Source: Thiotrichaceae bacterium UBA973
GTDB lineage: Bacteria; Pseudomonadota; Gammaproteobacteria; Eutrophobiales; Eutrophobiaceae
Assembly (NCBI GenBank): GCA_002292815.1
Contig: DBBX01000024.1
Location: forward strand, 1-32,733
Length of the DNA: 32,733 nucleotides
Reading direction: 5' to 3'
Program-made: the position numbers and the translations under genes
Part shown: positions 16,259 through 23,480 of the stretch, one piece after another
Numbering within the stretch: position 1 is the stretch's first letter
How the letters are laid out: the number at the start of each line of letters is the position of its first letter
The notes under the pieces: model-generated
The model's database searches: none
Told to the model about the DNA's origin: nothing
The model's input: the letters and a program-made list of their open reading frames with translations, nothing else

Positions 16259-16382
16259 TGTAAAAGCGAACAGACGTAATAATGAAAAGCAGGAATGGGG
16301 CAGAACTTGAAATCAAATAAAAGCAGCGTGATTGAATTTTATCAAAAGGTCTATTTAACAAAATCATACTGAGGTTATTCAT

Positions 16383-16616
16383 ATGGAAATTGTTAATTCA
16401 TACCTTGCGCATAGTATTAGAGAGCAAGACATGATTAAACCGCCAAATTCGTATGGTTATATCCTACTTGCTGCAGAAGTCGAACTGCCGCGGTTTTTTT
16501 TATCTAATAGCGCTTCTAAAATAGCCCTGCTCTCTGAACTTAAAGTCCTTAGCAGTCAATTAAAATCATCATCACCTTCGATTCAGCGAGCAGATGTATT
16601 TGATGCAATGATTTAA
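16383..16616 (+). CDS. Unknown small protein, 77 aa
   Basis: No family recognised. A polar N-terminus (AHSIREQDMIKPPNSYGY) is followed by LLAAEVELPRFFLS and a Ser/Leu-rich C-terminus. TGAGG lies about 8 nt before the ATG, supporting translation. It may be a truncated remnant, since it ends abruptly after RADVFDAMI. An imperfect inverted repeat (TGAACCGAG / CTCAGTTCA) follows the stop and may end transcription. Confidence 0.5.
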   Translation: MEIVNSYLAHSIREQDMIKPPNSYGYILLAAEVELPRFFLSNSASKIALLSELKVLSSQLKSSSPSIQRADVFDAMI

Positions 16617-16742
16617 TCCTGAACCGAGATAACTTGAGCAAAATAAAATCACGGCTCAGTTCACATTTTGCTCCTAAAAGATTTCACTATTTTACAGTAT
16701 CACATACATGCAATACTCTTTCTTGTCAGTATTGGATAAAGT

Positions 16743-17276
16743 ATGGCTGTGAATAAGATTAAAGAAACAGAACATCCGAGTGCAGCGGTTGCCCTTGTCG
16801 TCACGCGTGAGTCGCCGTCTATATTGCTGGTGCGCAGGGCGGATTATGACTCTGATCCATGGTCGGGGCAGTGGGCTTTTCCCGGGGGCAAGGTGGATGA
16901 GTCAGATTCTGATCTATTAGCGACCTGCCAACGCGAAGTTTTGGAAGAATGTGGCTGTCACTTGTCGTTCGATCATTACGAACGTGCTTTACCAATATCA
17001 AAAGCTGGTCGTCTGCAAAAACACCCGGTTATCGTTGCGCCGTTTCTGTGGGAGATACCTGAGCGGGTAGACTTGATTCCAGATGAGACTGAGATTGCTT
17101 CGGCACGTTGGCAGGAGTTGTCATATCTTACCGACCGGAACAATCACGACAGCGGGGTGATTGCTCCTGAATATGATGACCGGGAGTTTCCCTACATACG
17201 GATGGGAGATACACCGTTATGGGGTTTTACATATATGGTGCTGATGAATTACTTGAATGAAAGAGTGAATAGCTAA
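16743..17276 (+). CDS. NUDIX hydrolase, CoA pyrophosphatase-like, 177 aa
   Basis: The Nudix box starts at G48-G49 and runs to REVLEECGC (64-72), one residue longer than the consensus with Asp at the first acidic position. This is the spacing of the NudL/CoA-diphosphatase type. Upstream ILLVRRADYDSDPWSGQWAFPGGK also fits that group. CoA pyrophosphatases cleave CoA or acyl-CoA to phosphopantetheine and 3',5'-ADP. The substrate is inferred from the motif only. The last two codons and the stop lie in a 13-bp hairpin. Confidence 0.85.
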   Translation: MAVNKIKETEHPSAAVALVVTRESPSILLVRRADYDSDPWSGQWAFPGGKVDESDSDLLATCQREVLEECGCHLSFDHYERALPISKAGRLQKHPVIVAPFLWEIPERVDLIPDETEIASARWQELSYLTDRNNHDSGVIAPEYDDREFPYIRMGDTPLWGFTYMVLMNYLNERVNS

Positions 17277-17300
17277 AGGTACCAGGCACCTTTAGCTATT
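17268..17300. repeat. 13-bp perfect hairpin over the NUDIX stop codon
   Basis: AATAGCTAAAGGT (17268-17280) and ACCTTTAGCTATT (17288-17300) are perfect inverted copies around a 7-nt loop, ACCAGGC. The left arm contains the stop codon TAA. There is no T-tract, so it is a weak terminator at best. The AAAGGT..CAGGCACCTTT centre resembles REP-type elements found across proteobacteria. Confidence 0.6.
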
Positions 17301-17326
17301 GATCAATACAATGGAAAGGACGAGGG

Positions 17327-17773
17327 CTAATGTACTATAGCTTGTCCTATATAGGTGCTTCTAAGCGGTTGGTCTATGACATTTTGTTTTATTTTAGTTG
17401 ATGAAGTTCGGGAATTATAATCAACTTGAACAATCCTTTTCCCTTCAGTCTTTAAGTAATACTCCACATCGATATTATGAGGTTTGTCACCCCAATCTTC
17501 TCCAATCACAAAAATATCGACGTCCAAGTCCTTGCAGGCAGATACATATTCAAGTTCATGGTAGGGACGAACGATATCGACACAGCGTAGAGCCTTCAAC
17601 ATTTCTATTCGTTGCTCGAGCGGAATAACCGGGACATTGAATTTATAAGATTTCACCACACTATCGGAAGCAACACCCACTGCCACGACAGCGCCTAATG
17701 TTCTGCATCTTTCTAATAAAGCAAGGTGACCTACATGCAACATATCAAATGTACCGACCGTATATACAACCAT
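17327..17773 (-). CDS. Glycerol-3-P cytidylyltransferase-like protein, 148 aa
   Basis: A compact nucleotidyltransferase of the TagD/GCT type. The HxGH motif is HVGH (13-16) in GTFDMLHVGH, GEDWG (91-95) resembles the GDDW segment of TagD, and RTSSTKI (122-128) is the C-terminal ISSTxI-type signature. It should transfer CMP from CTP to a phosphorylated alcohol such as glycerol 3-phosphate; the alcohol cannot be read from sequence. GGAG lies 12 nt before the ATG. It is downstream of a CDP-alcohol phosphatidyltransferase (62-nt gap, same strand), which suggests a joint pathway. The C-terminal 20 residues exceed the usual TagD length. Confidence 0.88.
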   Translation of the reverse strand: MVVYTVGTFDMLHVGHLALLERCRTLGAVVAVGVASDSVVKSYKFNVPVIPLEQRIEMLKALRCVDIVRPYHELEYVSACKDLDVDIFVIGEDWGDKPHNIDVEYYLKTEGKRIVQVDYNSRTSSTKIKQNVIDQPLRSTYIGQAIVH

Positions 17774-17835
17774 TGTGTTATTTAACTCCTATAAAAGTAA
17801 TTTTCATTATTGTGTTTTTTCAATCTCGTTACTTT

Positions 17836-18489
17836 TTATAAAAGTTTCCAGCCATAGAGGCCGGTTATTCCAAGAGTATAAATTGCAAGAAGATAAACAT
17901 TGACTGGATTTCCAGAAAGTTTTGGTGTTTTGATTTGTGAAACATTCAAGGCCGCGAGACTCAGACCGCTAATGTAAAGAATGATAGAAAAAATTCCCGC
18001 ACTAAACATGCTTTCAAATATAAATATAAAAACGAGGATTATATTATTGTTATCGAGTGCCAGACCTGTGTATTTCGACCCACCAGCAAGGCCGAATGTG
18101 CTGAAATAACTCAACCGTATGGCACTGGCAGCGAGCATTATAAATGCGCCTGGTAAAAAGAGTGGATCGAATTTTCCAAAGCTTAGTAGAAGAATAGCTG
18201 GTGCGACTCCATAGCTGACGATGTCTATTAATACATCAAGTTGTCCACCAAATGCTTGGTCGTTACCTGTGCGGCCTTTCATTCTTCGTGCAATAAGACC
18301 ATCCGCCCAGTCAAAAGCAACGGCCCATATCATGCCAATCATTGCTGCGTAGTAAACACCCAAAATACTGAAGTAAATAGCTGTTATTGTGCAGGCTAGC
18401 CCTGCAAGTGAGCACAAGTTGGGAAGATCTTTTATATAGGAAAGAATTGTTGGTTGTGATTCTTGCGATACTACATTGCCTGACGACAT
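17836..18489 (-). CDS. CDP-alcohol phosphatidyltransferase, 217 aa
   Basis: An integral membrane enzyme with the CDP-alcohol transferase signature D60-x2-D63-G64-x2-A67-R68 then G81-x3-D85-x3-D89. The spacer between AR and G is 12 residues rather than the usual 8. FGGQLDVLIDIVSYGVAPA resembles type II phosphatidylserine synthases. About six membrane helices are apparent. It would swap CMP of a CDP-alcohol for a second alcohol, making a phosphodiester lipid or solute. AAGG lies 6 nt before the ATG. Pairing with the cytidylyltransferase downstream argues that one makes the CDP-alcohol used by the other. Confidence 0.88.
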   Translation of the reverse strand: MSSGNVVSQESQPTILSYIKDLPNLCSLAGLACTITAIYFSILGVYYAAMIGMIWAVAFDWADGLIARRMKGRTGNDQAFGGQLDVLIDIVSYGVAPAILLLSFGKFDPLFLPGAFIMLAASAIRLSYFSTFGLAGGSKYTGLALDNNNIILVFIFIFESMFSAGIFSIILYISGLSLAALNVSQIKTPKLSGNPVNVYLLAIYTLGITGLYGWKLL

Positions 18490-18562
18490 AGTGATCCTTC
18501 TGGTGGCTAATCGATGTTTTATGATGATGAGAATTTTGCCGGCGGAACAGTATTCTGTAAGG

Positions 18563-18695
18563 AGCGATTACTTAACAAACACTGTAGACAGGAAGTTCGA
18601 CTGATATGTCGGCTTATAAAAGCGGCTAATTTGAGTCGAGCCACCCATTATGACATAAAAGTTAGACTTTTGCTTTCAGTATTTAAGTAATCGCT
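18563..18695. repeat. 133-bp element with nested inverted repeats
   Basis: The ends AGCGATTACTTAA (18563-18575) and TTAAGTAATCGCT (18683-18695) are perfect 13-bp inverted copies. Inside are TCGACT/AGTCGA (18597-18602 and 18634-18639) and AAAAGT-tag-ACTTTT (18657-18671). The right end is itself a small palindrome (TTTAAG-N6-CTTAAA). No coding frame is present. It could be a MITE-like element or a structured RNA. The 512-bp gap 18490-19001 holds nothing else that I recognise. Confidence 0.5.
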
Positions 18696-19001
18696 TAAAA
18701 GTATTTATTCATATTTTCATTTTTGGCCAAAATTAACTGGTAGGTAAAAGCTGACAGGTAACTTCTACATGCTTGATTGACCTATAACACTATAATTAAT
18801 AGGACATTGTATTAAATTAAATGATTAATTAATTTGAAAGATTTAAGAATTAACTGAATTATCTAAGAACTAGGAACTGGATGTTTAACCACGTTTAATA
18901 GGCCGCTTCATACTATAAATCGATACATTTTTCTCTGTTTGGAGTAGAGTGCAATAACAGTTATGCAGATAGATGCATACTTTCCCATCTGGAGTACAAC
19001 C

Positions 19002-19127
19002 ATGTCTAAAGAACGAAATAGCAGAAAAGAAACTGCAAAGAAACCCGCCCTCTCATTGAAAGAAAAACGTGCTGCTAAAAAAGCCAAGAAAGATACTAGC
19101 TCTTCCTTTATAGCAACAGATAAGTAA
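19002..19127 (+). CDS. Small basic protein, 41 aa
   Basis: A 41-codon gene with GGAG 7 nt before the ATG. The protein is extremely rich in Lys and Arg (RKETAKKPALSLKEKRAAKK). Short proteins of the type MS..RN.RKE..KKPA.S.KEKRAAKK occur in many proteobacteria, usually unannotated, and their function is unknown. Nucleic-acid or ribosome association is a guess from charge. It stands alone between the repeat element and hcp. Confidence 0.72.
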   Translation: MSKERNSRKETAKKPALSLKEKRAAKKAKKDTSSSFIATDK

Positions 19128-19130
19128 GTA

Positions 19131-19214
19131 ATGTTGGTTTTGAGATATCGATATTTAAAAATCGCTCTGTCAGCGCTAGCTATTTCGCTTTTAGATGTCC
19201 TCTCCATCATGTAA
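19131..19214 (+). CDS. Possible 27-aa hydrophobic peptide
   Basis: An ATG three bases after the stop of the 41-aa gene opens a 27-codon frame with one hydrophobic helix (ALSALAISLLDVLSIM) after a basic start (LRYRYLK). There is no strong Shine-Dalgarno; translation could be coupled to the upstream gene. It may be chance. Confidence 0.27.
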   Translation: MLVLRYRYLKIALSALAISLLDVLSIM

Positions 19215-19358
19215 GCGCCAGAAAGTTTAAGTATTGCCCTTGTTTAGGTGCAATGTGTATTAGACAAGCATTAACGATTTACACTGAATTCATTATGTTG
19301 TTTGTATGACTTCTCTAGGAATCATTTTTAATAAACTATTTAATAAATGGAGAAATTC

Positions 19359-19865
19359 ATGGATCTTCAAATGAGCATGAAAATAGATGGTGTTATTGGG
19401 ACCTCAATAAGTTCTGAACATAAAGGCTGGTCAGAAATTCATTCATGGAGTTGGGGCATGACAAGTAATCGAAAATCAATAGAAGTCACGGATGGTGCCA
19501 AGACATCGTTAAACGAACTATCCGTTATTAAACCGATTGGAATTGATAGTCCCAGGATTAGATTACTGTTTGCACAAGGTGAAAAAATTCCGACTGTTGA
19601 ATTAAGCATGACTCCTCTTAGAGGTAAAAGAGAACCTGTTAAAAAACTATTGCACGTGAAACTAGAGTCTGTCGTGATTAAGTCGATTGTTTCTGGCGGC
19701 GGCATAGATGATGATTTTTTTAAAGAACATATCACTTTTATTTTTGATAAAATTGATTTTGAATATAGTAAAGCTGGTCCCAGAAATGAGAGTGGAGAAA
19801 CTGAGTTTAGCGATTATGACTTTTGCTGGGATGCTCTTGAAAACAAGGAATGGAGTAAAGATTAA
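19359..19865 (+). CDS. hcp: Hcp family protein (T6SS tube type), 168 aa
   Basis: An all-beta protein of the Hcp/DUF796 family: MKIDGVIGTSISSEHKGWSEIHSWSWG at the start, the central LSVIKPIGIDSP and LLFAQGEKI, and the C-terminal FIFDKIDFEYS. Hcp rings form the type VI secretion tube and can carry effectors. TGGAG (19348-19352) is 6 nt before the ATG at 19359, which makes that start better than the ATG at 19347. No other T6SS gene is in the window except a damaged FHA-domain gene that converges on it (14-nt gap). The C-terminal 20 residues are acidic. Orphan hcp genes often serve a T6SS encoded elsewhere. Confidence 0.85.
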   Translation: MDLQMSMKIDGVIGTSISSEHKGWSEIHSWSWGMTSNRKSIEVTDGAKTSLNELSVIKPIGIDSPRIRLLFAQGEKIPTVELSMTPLRGKREPVKKLLHVKLESVVIKSIVSGGGIDDDFFKEHITFIFDKIDFEYSKAGPRNESGETEFSDYDFCWDALENKEWSKD

Positions 19866-19879
19866 AGGTCTGAATTAAT

Positions 19880-20733
19880 TTAGTATGATTTATGACGATA
19901 GTGAGTTCCGTAAGAGGATAGATCGGTTAACTCCAGCTTTTTGTTATCATGATTTATGATCATCAAGTGTAGTCTTGAAATTCGTTGCATTGTGTCTATA
20001 AACCTAACTTTACATTCGCTGCCTCGGCCTACTTTGTTCTCGCCTATGGTCATTGCATACTCATCGTTATTATTATCAATAAACTTAATGCCATCCTTGA
20101 CGGCTATTAACTTACATTGATAGCTAGCTAAAAGAAGAGCTATCTCATCTCTTTCTTTAACTTCAAAGAAAACAGGTTCCTTTATAGCATACTTTCCATG
20201 CCTAATCTTTCGGCAATATTTTGGGAGTCAGATTTTTTATCACACTCTAATTCACCTGTTCTAAATTGAGGTGCTTCCGCTTTTTCTTTCTGATAATTAT
20301 CTTTCTTTAATTGAGTCTTTATCGTTTGGATCATTTCCTGTCTATTTGCCAAGTATTGCAAATAGGCTGTTAATGCTATTTGTTTATATTTACTCGATTC
20401 AGAAGATTGATCTTTCTTTAACGCAAAAAAGATATCCCGCCAGGCATTATCATTAGAAAAAATAGCCGGGTTGATGGCTTTAAGATTTTGGGTAATCTCA
20501 TTTTTCTCAGAAGATTGATTGTTTAAGTCAGAAAGTTGTTCGATTGCAACAACAATAGCGTTTGCTTCCAGATCTAATTCACCTGGTGTTGATTTTATGG
20601 CTTCGTTGATTTTTTCTAAGGGAATAGTGGTGCGAGCACCCAGGGAGAATTCAAAGTCATCAATAGACTTAAAGGTGATGATCTTGCCACCAATGTTTAG
20701 CTCTACGGGTTTTGTAAATATTTTTTGCAGCAT
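19880..20733 (-). pseudogene. Frameshifted gene ending in a truncated FHA domain
   Basis: The 5' part (20182-20733, 183 codons from ATG) encodes an unrecognised helical protein that stops at TAA. A different frame, shifted by -1, is open from 20227 to 19880 (115 codons) and encodes an FHA domain: IGENKVGRGSEC, then ISRLHLMI and TDLSSYGTHY. No ATG, GTG or TTG precedes the FHA part before an internal Met. A single indel near 20182-20227 would join both parts into one protein of about 280 residues. The FHA domain also lacks its last strands, ending at YRHKSY only 14 nt from the hcp stop. FHA domains bind phosphothreonine and occur in T6SS regulation. Confidence 0.7.
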
Positions 20734-20885
20734 AGACTTATAATTATAGTCATTGCATTGTTAAAAATGTGTCGACGAGACGACTATATAGCATTTTAAA
20801 GTGTGATTAATCTTTCAATTCTTTATAAAAATTATTGGTATGAGTTAGAATTAAGCTCTCCAGCTATATTAATTTCAACCCAAGC

Positions 20886-21410
20886 TCACATCAATCCAAG
20901 TTGTGTATAGAAACTCAAGGCATCGTAGTAATCACCCTGATATTTTATTTTGTTGCCGTTGAAGCGGAATATCGACATCCCATTAATACTAAACGTTTTG
21001 TTGCTTGCTTTAGTCCCATCCGACCAGTCGCCTGTATTAGTGCCAGAAAATTCCCATTCAAATGCGACGGTGTCGTTATTCACTAAAGGTTCGCCGACAG
21101 GCTCCCATTTCAGATCAGGAACGGCATTCATGAATGCTTCAATGACATTCTTCTTTGCTTCGATACGGCCATTTATTGGTTTGCCGACTGAGGCATCGAA
21201 ATACACGACATCTTCTGCAAGGAAATTTGCCGCTTTGACAGCATCGTGCTCGTTTCAAGCGGCCAGGTAATCTTTCATATCTGCTAGATGATCATCAGCA
21301 GAAGCAGTTGTTGGGATAACGATAATAGAAGAAAATATTAATGTAGTAAAACAGAACCGCTTAAGCCAGCTAAAAAATATTGTATGTAAGTTGCTGTAAA
21401 TATGATTCAT
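20886..21410 (-). pseudogene. Exported SnoaL-like protein with TGA at a Trp position
   Basis: From ATG 21410 a signal peptide (about 38 residues, ending TTASA) leads into DDHLADMKDYLAA, then TGA (21255-21257, codon 52), then NEHDAVKAANFLAEDVVYFDASVG in the same frame. SnoaL/NTF2-like proteins typically have AWN.HD at this spot, so the stop replaces Trp (TGG to TGA). The remaining 122 codons are intact, including FEWEFSGTNTG and the C-terminal strands. GAAGGAA lies before the ATG. Translation of the 3' part alone would need the internal GTG at 21206. The role of the family member is unknown. A sequencing error is possible. Confidence 0.83.
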
Positions 21411-21471
21411 AGTTGTTCCTTCAGGCTTAATAGTTTGGAAAAAGATAAGTATTAAAGAATCGCTATTGTGT

Positions 21472-21843
21472 TTACTGAGTAGGGCCTGTTTCTGTCAGAG
21501 CATCCTCAGTTTCTGCTGGTAATTCTTCAGTTTCTTCTGGCTTGGCTTCAACTTCAGTCGTCATTTCATCTGTAGCACCTGCTTCCTCTTCTGTCTCTGG
21601 ACCTACACAATGAAAAGCAACCTCTTTTAAGCCGACAGTGCTATCGGGCATATATTTAGCAGTCTTGATGTTTTTCAAACATTCTTTATTTGCCAATTCG
21701 TAAGCAGTGGTAAATTGCCCCGGTGGGCTGCTAATGATGACCTTGTCAGCTGTGGCCGATTTAATTGATGGTGCATTACTACATCCAGTAATCAATACAA
21801 CAAAACAAGTAATAACAATTAAATCTCTATTTCGAGTGTTCAT
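21472..21843 (-). CDS. Small lipoprotein, 123 aa
   Basis: An N-terminal lipoprotein signal peptide with lipobox LITGC (acylated Cys near residue 21 of the ATG form), then a domain with two Cys (KECLK and FHCVG) that could form a disulfide. The tail of about 40 residues is very acidic and rich in Thr and Glu. No family recognised. A GTG at 21855 could add four residues; ATG 21843 is preferred because it puts the charged residues right before the hydrophobic core. The upstream 150 bases are non-coding. Confidence 0.7.
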   Translation of the reverse strand: MNTRNRDLIVITCFVVLITGCSNAPSIKSATADKVIISSPPGQFTTAYELANKECLKNIKTAKYMPDSTVGLKEVAFHCVGPETEEEAGATDEMTTEVEAKPEETEELPAETEDALTETGPTQ

Positions 21844-22036
21844 AATTTGGGCCACAATCTTTTATAAAGTAATTGAATTCAGCTACAACTTTTTCATAAG
21901 ATCAGCAAGAAGTAAAGACTCAAGTGAATGTGCTGTTGTGAATTGTTCAAAGTATTACTATCACTTACTATAAGATATTAATTGCGAACAAGTTATAATC
22001 ACACTATTTGAATATTAATACAGGAATGAGAAAGCC

Positions 22037-22681
22037 ATGAGAGTTGTTAGTCTATTAATGTTGTTAACCCTGACGGTATCAGCTGCAGGAATTGAATCTG
22101 TTGATACTATTCCTGGAGACGTCAAGTCTGTTGCTGCGGTAATTCCTATTTATAGTCAAAAGATTTCCTTTATCTTACCGACCGATTGGAAGTCAGCATT
22201 TCAAGATCAACGTTCAGGTGCTTTTCTGATCGAGTTTATTCCACAAGACGAAGTACTCGAGAACTGGCAAAACTTGTTTACAATCCAGGGTTTTGAAAAA
22301 TTGGCGGATAAGACAAAACCAATAGATTTTTTAGATGGATTAGCATTGCGTTTGAAAGAGTCATGTGGACAGTATTCTGTCTACGAGCAATTGGGTCATT
22401 TGACGGTTTCAAAACATAAGGCATTTGCTGCCATTATGGGGTGTTCAAATTCAGTTGTTACAAAAAACAGCTCAGAAAAGAAAGGTAAAAGTGAGCTTGG
22501 TTATTATCTCGCGATACAGGGTCAACAGGATTATTACCTCATCCATAAGTCAATTAGAGGTGATTCGTTTGATAAGGACAATATGCCCATTAAACCAGAT
22601 AATGCTGAAGAATTTATAGCGGGATTCATGCCTATTGAACTATGTCAGCTAGATGGTAAAGAGCACGAATGTAATAAGTAG
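22037..22681 (+). CDS. Exported protein of unknown function, 214 aa
   Basis: A typical signal peptide (MRVVSLLMLLTLTVSAAG) precedes a soluble domain with about five cysteines: SCGQ, MGCSN, and LCQLDGKEHEC near the end. The pattern WKSAFQD..SGAFLIEFIP and ENWQNLFTIQGF gives the impression of a conserved family of periplasmic proteins, but I cannot name it. AGGAA is 10-12 nt before the ATG. A lone gene; the TPM pair converges on it with a 121-nt gap. Confidence 0.75.
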   Translation: MRVVSLLMLLTLTVSAAGIESVDTIPGDVKSVAAVIPIYSQKISFILPTDWKSAFQDQRSGAFLIEFIPQDEVLENWQNLFTIQGFEKLADKTKPIDFLDGLALRLKESCGQYSVYEQLGHLTVSKHKAFAAIMGCSNSVVTKNSSEKKGKSELGYYLAIQGQQDYYLIHKSIRGDSFDKDNMPIKPDNAEEFIAGFMPIELCQLDGKEHECNK

Positions 22682-22802
22682 ATGCAGTTATTGCTATTGA
22701 TGGCCCAATGTCGTCTTTTATAATAATACTTTAAAAAATAACATCTATAGAACTCAACACCGGTGTGAAGTGAAAATTATCAGAATTTATCTCTAGTATG
22801 CT

Positions 22803-23480
22803 CTAATCAATAATAATTAGTTCGTTTGCCAGCTCATCTTGATCTCCTTCTTTAATCGGAAAATGTTCTGCAAGTAATTTTCCTGAAAGGTCAATGCCGT
22901 CAACTATGCCGTTGGTATATTGCTTTTCTTTAAATTCTTTAATAATTGCGTCGCAGATATGTTGCCAGTCAGGATGAGTCAGTTTTGCGCTGATGCCGTC
23001 ATCGCCAACTACCTTGACTTGATGTTCGTACAGCGAGATATAAATCAAGATACCGGTACTATCCGCAGTATTACGTAATCGATTGTGTTGGAAAGCCGTC
23101 GCTGCCGCGTGGTCGACTTCTTCTTCCATCTCTTGTTTTGTTATGAAAGGTGAACGCAGCACTGGGCAAAGGTGTGTCAGAAGTACACCAATGATAAAAC
23201 TCAAGAACATCGTCAGCAGAATGGCTGTCAGGTCAAAATTAAAACTACTCCAGTCATCAGTTGGGGCGTTGTTATGAAACAAACCCCAGCCTATGGCAAC
23301 GCAGAGTAACGAAAATAATAAACCGAAGATGTCTTCCGCACGGTCGTATCGACCAGACGCGCTGGCGATAACCGGGATAATCTCTCCCGATGTGTTTTGT
23401 TCTGCTTGCACAATTGCTTGCTTGATCGCATCGCGATCAGCTTCCGAGAAGAGTTTGTTTGCTTTAAGTATGCCTACCAT
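22803..23480 (-). CDS. TPM-domain membrane protein, 225 aa
   Basis: A TPM (TLP18.3/Psb32/MOLO-1) domain protein. After LFSEADRDAIKQAIVQAEQNTSGEIIPVIA, the domain's first half, come two hydrophobic segments (about residues 47-65 and 77-100), then HNRLRNTADSTGILIYISLYEHQVKVVGDDGI, the conserved second half. Splitting of the domain by membrane helices is normal for the short type. The ATG at 23480 overlaps the end of the preceding gene by 7 nt, implying coupled translation. Upstream open sequence in this frame is only the antisense of the Gly-rich tail of that gene. Confidence 0.88.
   Translation of the reverse strand: MVGILKANKLFSEADRDAIKQAIVQAEQNTSGEIIPVIASASGRYDRAEDIFGLLFSLLCVAIGWGLFHNNAPTDDWSSFNFDLTAILLTMFLSFIIGVLLTHLCPVLRSPFITKQEMEEEVDHAAATAFQHNRLRNTADSTGILIYISLYEHQVKVVGDDGISAKLTHPDWQHICDAIIKEFKEKQYTNGIVDGIDLSGKLLAEHFPIKEGDQDELANELIIID

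Noticed and set aside
18908..19210. A 100-codon minus-strand frame opposite the 41-aa basic gene
   Set aside because: It has no ribosome site, and its composition is that of the antisense of a Lys-rich gene. The plus-strand 41-aa gene has a good Shine-Dalgarno and a recognisable pattern.
20182..20245. Programmed -1 frameshift joining the 183-codon gene to the FHA frame
   Set aside because: The only A-run suited to slippage (AAAAAA near 20235-20240) leads in the -1 frame straight into TGA at 20228-20230, and no slippery heptamer with a downstream structure was found closer to the junction. An indel is more likely.
20886..21410. TGA read as Trp (altered genetic code)
   Set aside because: The mtfA and SDR genes end at TGA at the expected family length, and TGG is used for Trp throughout. 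A single mutation or error is simpler.
19359..21410. A complete type VI secretion cluster
   Set aside because: No VipA/B, ClpV, TssJKLM, VgrG or PAAR sequences are present; only hcp and a damaged FHA gene are.
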